Of a stretch of DNA of 37,696 nt, positions 34,758 to 37,696 are shown piece by piece. Below the pieces are notes generated by a model. That model saw nothing but the letters and a program-made list of their open reading frames with translations, was not told the DNA's origin and did no database searches. The stretch spans positions 1-37,696 of the forward strand of contig JAQWRT010000043.1 in the NCBI GenBank assembly GCA_029243605.1, written 5' to 3'. The position numbers and the translations under genes were made by a program. The stretch's first letter is position 1, and the number at the start of each line of letters is the position of its first letter. Origin of the DNA: Myxococcota bacterium (lineage in GTDB: Bacteria; Myxococcota_A; UBA9160; UBA4427).

Positions 34758-36527
34758 CTACCCGCTAACCAACTGGGTTTCGACCAACTCGCGATAATTC
34801 TCCGAAGTCTGCATCAAGTCCGCGTGGGAACCGTCAGCCACAATACGGCCTCGATCAACAACTAAAACTCGGTCCACGTCGACCACGGTCGACAAACGGT
34901 GAGCAATCCAAATCACCGTCGGCGAAAATTCGAGATTACGAAGCGATTCCTTGATTCCCGCCTCCGAATCAGAATCCAACGCGCTCGTCGCTTCGTCTAG
35001 GATCAGAACAGCCGGACGACCAATCAGAGCTCGGGCCAGGGCGATTCGCTGACGCTGCCCCCCTGAAAGCCGAGAGCCCCGGTCGCCTACCTCGGTTTGG
35101 TACCCCTCGGGCTGGGAAGCGATCAGGCTGGTCGCCCCAACGAGATCCACCGCTTTGGCCACTTCCTCATCGGTGGCGCCATCCCCACCGTATTTCAGAT
35201 TCTCTTCGAGCGTCCGGGAGAAAAGCGACGAATCCTGAGAGACGTACGTTATCTGCCGGCGTACCCAACTCGGGTCGAGTTCCCGTAGGTCCACGCCGTC
35301 CAATCGAATGATGCCCGAGTCTGGGTCGTAGAGCCGAATGACCAACTGCACCAACGTGCTCTTCCCTGACCCTGAAGGACCGACGATGGCGACCTCCTCG
35401 CCTCGATCCATGCACAAATCAATGGCTTGCAAGCCGTGGGGGTGGTCCGCGCTCCCATCCTCTTCGCTGTAGTGAAAACTCACGTTCTCGAGCTCGACCC
35501 GTCCCTCAACACTTTCGGGTCTGAGTCCTCCGCCGAGGGGCATTTGTGTCTCACGATCGAGGTACGAAAATATCCTTTCGGTTGTGCCATGAACACGAAG
35601 CGCTGCGGCAGTGGACTGTGAGAGATTTCGGGTGGCTCGCGCCACTAGGCCGGCGTAGAGAATAAAGGAGACCAACGCACCGGCAGTCAAATAACCAGCA
35701 ACAATCAACTGACCCCCAGCCCAAATTCCGGCCACTACGGCAGATTCGCCCGAAAGCTTCGCAAAACCTTGAAGCCGCGCATTGGCCTTGATCCCTCGTT
35801 GCGCGTTCTTGATGGAGGCGTCTATAAACCTTCCGAACCGCTTTACCTCGAAGCGTTCGCGGGCATAGGCCCGAACTGTCCGGATGCTCGCCAGCGTTTC
35901 CAAAGCCGCCTGGGCGACTTGGGACTCAGATCCTTGCAGAGCTTGGGCCGCCCTTCGCCCCCTCTCTCCAAGCTTGGAAGACCCATAAGCGATCGCTGGC
36001 CAGAGAACGACAATCACCAGCGCGAGTTGCGGCGATGTATAGATGACCAGCCCGGTGCCCACTACGAAGAAGAAGAGCTGCTGAACAGCAAGAGGCAAGA
36101 CGCTCCCAAGCAACGCGTTCACTTGGGCCACATCGCCCATCAGTCGCGCCATCAGGTCGCTCGAGCTCTCCCGATCAAAGAAGGCGGTCTCCTGCTCGGA
36201 AAGGTGCTCGACAAGTTGCAAGCGCAGGGCTTCAACGTTGCGGCGCGCGGCACGACCGAAGTACTGATAAAGCTTCGAGAGCGAATACGATTCGATAATG
36301 AGGAGGCACGCCATCAGGAGCGCAAGCGGCGTGATTATGTCCAACCTATCTCCCAGAATCGCGTCATCGACGATAATTCGGATAACCTGCGGGAAGCCTA
36401 GGGTGGTGCCGATACTCAGAACGGTGAAAAACGCTCCCAGCAGATAGAGTTTCCGCTCCATGCGCATGACCGGGCCAACTCGCCGAAAGAGCGAGATGAG
36501 TCCCGCGCGCGTACCGCTGTCGGCCAT
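34758..36527 (-). CDS. ABC exporter, fused permease and ATPase (MsbA/ABCB type)
   Basis: A 589-residue half-transporter working as a homodimer or heterodimer. Residues ~25-320 form six transmembrane helices with the exporter features FFDRESSSDLMARLMGDVAQVN and TLASIRTVRAYARE. The C-terminal ATPase has Walker A VGPSGSGKST, Q-loop YVSQDSSLF, signature RLSGGQRQRIALARALIG, Walker B AVLILDEATSALD and the switch His in WIAHRLSTV. Members flip lipids, lipid A precursors, drugs or peptides across the inner membrane. Length is normal for the family; no fused protease or other extra domain is present. ATG 36527 has GAGGC 9 nt upstream. No partner or substrate gene is next to it, so its cargo is unknown. 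Confidence 0.95.
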   Translation of the reverse strand: MADSGTRAGLISLFRRVGPVMRMERKLYLLGAFFTVLSIGTTLGFPQVIRIIVDDAILGDRLDIITPLALLMACLLIIESYSLSKLYQYFGRAARRNVEALRLQLVEHLSEQETAFFDRESSSDLMARLMGDVAQVNALLGSVLPLAVQQLFFFVVGTGLVIYTSPQLALVIVVLWPAIAYGSSKLGERGRRAAQALQGSESQVAQAALETLASIRTVRAYARERFEVKRFGRFIDASIKNAQRGIKANARLQGFAKLSGESAVVAGIWAGGQLIVAGYLTAGALVSFILYAGLVARATRNLSQSTAAALRVHGTTERIFSYLDRETQMPLGGGLRPESVEGRVELENVSFHYSEEDGSADHPHGLQAIDLCMDRGEEVAIVGPSGSGKSTLVQLVIRLYDPDSGIIRLDGVDLRELDPSWVRRQITYVSQDSSLFSRTLEENLKYGGDGATDEEVAKAVDLVGATSLIASQPEGYQTEVGDRGSRLSGGQRQRIALARALIGRPAVLILDEATSALDSDSEAGIKESLRNLEFSPTVIWIAHRLSTVVDVDRVLVVDRGRIVADGSHADLMQTSENYRELVETQLVSG

Positions 36528-36563
36528 TCGTGTTGCCTCGCCAGTATGAGGCCAACAGGCCCT

Positions 36564-36578
36564 ACCCAGAATCTGGGT
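36564..36578. repeat. 15-nt hyphenated palindrome upstream of the ABC exporter
   Basis: ACCCAGA and TCTGGGT are exact reverse complements around a single A, 37 nt before the ABC exporter start codon; a candidate operator. Confidence 0.35.
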
Positions 36579-36620
36579 CTTGAAAAGCTCATGCGGGCCT
36601 TACCCGACCAGCGCTCGCAA

Positions 36621-36637
36621 CCGAGTCGCGGACTCGG
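36621..36637. repeat. Stem-loop in the ABC/NMO intergenic region
   Basis: CCGAGT (36621-36626) pairs with ACTCGG (36632-36637) across a 5-nt loop. There is no T-run, so it is not an obvious terminator. Confidence 0.3.
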
Positions 36638-36895
36638 AGCCATGCCTAGCCTAGGGTGCCTCCGGCGCAATCACACGCTCGCTCTTCGAACTCTGTACTC
36701 GCATGATTTCAAGCACGGGGAAACTTAGTCGCTGGCGCCGAGGGAAACAAGCGATGCTGGCTACGAAGATTCTGCCCCGCTCAGGGCTGCCGCCGGGACG
36801 GTAAGCGGTGGCGAGTCCTATTCTCGGCGGGCCACAAGGAGTAGACTGGCGTAGAATCAGTTCTTTCAGCCCAATCAACCTTGGAGCCCTGCCCT

Positions 36896-37696
36896 ATGAG
36901 CCGCCCGACCCTACGCACAGAGTTCTGCGACCGCGTTGGCATCGAATACCCCATCGTGCTGGCAGGCATGGGGCCAGTGGCCGGCACCGGATCGCCCACC
37001 GCCTGCTCTGAGCTCGTAGCCGCGGTTTCTAACGCCGGTGGCCTGGGGGTCCTCGGGGGCGTGGGGTTCTCGCCCGCTGCCCTGTCCGAGGAGATTCGAA
37101 AAATCCGCTCGCTCACCGACAAACCCTTCGGAGTCGACCTGCTCCTGGCGTCTAATTTCCTGATGCCCCGAGGCAAGAAACTGGACTCGGCCATGCAGGG
37201 CATGTCTTTCGAAATCCCCAAAGAGCACCGCTCCGCCATCGAGCGAATCGCCGCTGAGGTGGGAATCGAGCTTAAGAAGGCGCCGCCCGAGGCCGGAGCC
37301 ATGGGAAGCTGGCTCGAAGAGGGCAAGAGTTGGGCAGGGTCACAGATCGAAGTTGTCCTGGACGAAGAGGTCCCCGTATTCGCCTCGGGCCTCGGCTCGC
37401 CCGAACCCTTCGCAGAGGCTCTCAAGGCCAACGGCTCGACCATCCTCTCCCTAGTGGGCAATGTCCAAGGTGCGCTTCATGTAGCCGCCGGCGGAGCCGA
37501 TTACGTGGTCGCCCAAGGAACCGAGGCCGGGGGCCACACCGGCCGCATCGGCACCCTCGCCCTTCTCCCCCAAGTCATGGATGCCGTCGCCCCCACTCCG
37601 GTGATCGCCGCGGGCGGGATCGCCAGCGGACGGGCGCTGGCGGGAGTCCTTGCCACCGGGGCCGAGGCCGCGTGGTGCGGAACCGCCTTTCTCGTC
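36896..37696 (+). CDS. Nitronate monooxygenase-like FMN enzyme (partial, C-terminus outside window)
   Basis: The first 267 codons of a TIM-barrel flavoprotein of the nitronate monooxygenase/2-nitropropane dioxygenase family. Visible motifs: GIEYPIVLAGMGPVAG (first barrel strand), AAVSNAGGLGVLGG (FMN phosphate loop), DLLLASNF, then AQGTEAGGHTGRIGTLALLPQV with the catalytic-type His, and VIAAGGIASGRALAGVLATGAEAAWCGTAFL (FMN-binding loop). An insertion of about 80 residues between the second and later strands (MPRGKKLDSAMQGMSFEIPKE...) is as seen in the long subgroup often annotated from CoA-degrading bacteria. The family oxidises nitronates, but many members act as enoyl reductases or have unknown substrates. 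ATG 36896 follows GGAG by 9 nt. Confidence 0.92.
   Translation, partial: MSRPTLRTEFCDRVGIEYPIVLAGMGPVAGTGSPTACSELVAAVSNAGGLGVLGGVGFSPAALSEEIRKIRSLTDKPFGVDLLLASNFLMPRGKKLDSAMQGMSFEIPKEHRSAIERIAAEVGIELKKAPPEAGAMGSWLEEGKSWAGSQIEVVLDEEVPVFASGLGSPEPFAEALKANGSTILSLVGNVQGALHVAAGGADYVVAQGTEAGGHTGRIGTLALLPQVMDAVAPTPVIAAGGIASGRALAGVLATGAEAAWCGTAFLV

Larger units (their letters stand above)
36528..36895. other. 368-nt divergent intergenic region with several inverted repeats
   Basis: It separates the ABC exporter gene (-) from the nitronate monooxygenase-like gene (+). No credible ORF is present. Visible elements are a 15-nt hyphenated palindrome ACCCAGA-A-TCTGGGT (36564-36578), a stem-loop CCGAGT-CGCGG-ACTCGG (36621-36637) and a small palindrome CCTAG-C-CTAGG (about 36646-36656). 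They cluster within ~95 nt near the ABC gene start and may be operators for either gene. Confidence 0.5.

Overview
The window is GC-rich bacterial DNA from a Gram-negative organism. It encodes a complete RND tripartite efflux pump with an outer-membrane factor, lipoproteins with lipobox cysteines, and a c-type cytochrome peroxidase. The mix of a CaiB/BaiF CoA-transferase, a flavin monooxygenase, two amidohydrolases and a nitronate monooxygenase-like protein, together with frequent TTG and GTG starts, would suit an environmental deltaproteobacterial-type lineage (Myxococcota, Desulfobacterota or Binatota). No rRNA or single-copy marker gene is present, so that assignment is only a guess. I see no tRNA, rRNA, CRISPR array, insertion sequence or phage gene.

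Layout. 1-641 (-): the N-terminal part of a MauG/cytochrome c peroxidase, cut by the window edge. 807-3335 (+): a large MscS-family mechanosensitive channel. 3497-9416 (+): an RND efflux operon (membrane fusion lipoprotein, inner-membrane pump, outer-membrane factor) with tight spacing. 9491-10693 (-): a CoA-transferase family III enzyme. 10900-12228 (+): a type II NADH dehydrogenase, whose end overlaps that of a convergent two-gene unit at 12200-14256 (-) encoding a DUF3313-type lipoprotein and a secreted nucleotide pyrophosphatase/phosphodiesterase-like enzyme.

14838-24708 looks like a surface-glycan region. It holds a MOP-type flippase, an FkbM methyltransferase, a GT4 glycosyltransferase translationally coupled to an asparagine-synthetase-like protein that lacks the glutaminase cysteine, and a very large secreted glycoside-hydrolase-like protein with FN3 and carbohydrate-binding-like modules. 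24776-30219 carries three small-molecule enzymes: a secreted N-acyl-D-amino-acid deacylase-like amidohydrolase, a Baeyer-Villiger-type flavin monooxygenase and a YtcJ-like amidohydrolase. 30246-33932 (-) encodes a two-component system, namely a response regulator with a degenerate AAA+ domain followed by a multi-TM GAF-containing histidine kinase. The window ends with a hotdog-fold protein, an MsbA-like ABC exporter and the start of a nitronate monooxygenase-like gene.

The most unusual elements are the response regulator without the sigma-54 contact loop, the cysteine-less asparagine-synthetase homologue in the glycan region, the modular secreted hydrolase whose barrel appears interrupted by carbohydrate-binding-like domains, and a possible 31-codon leader ORF overlapping the flippase start. 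None of these establishes a new system, but the glycan block and the two-component pair are the best candidates.
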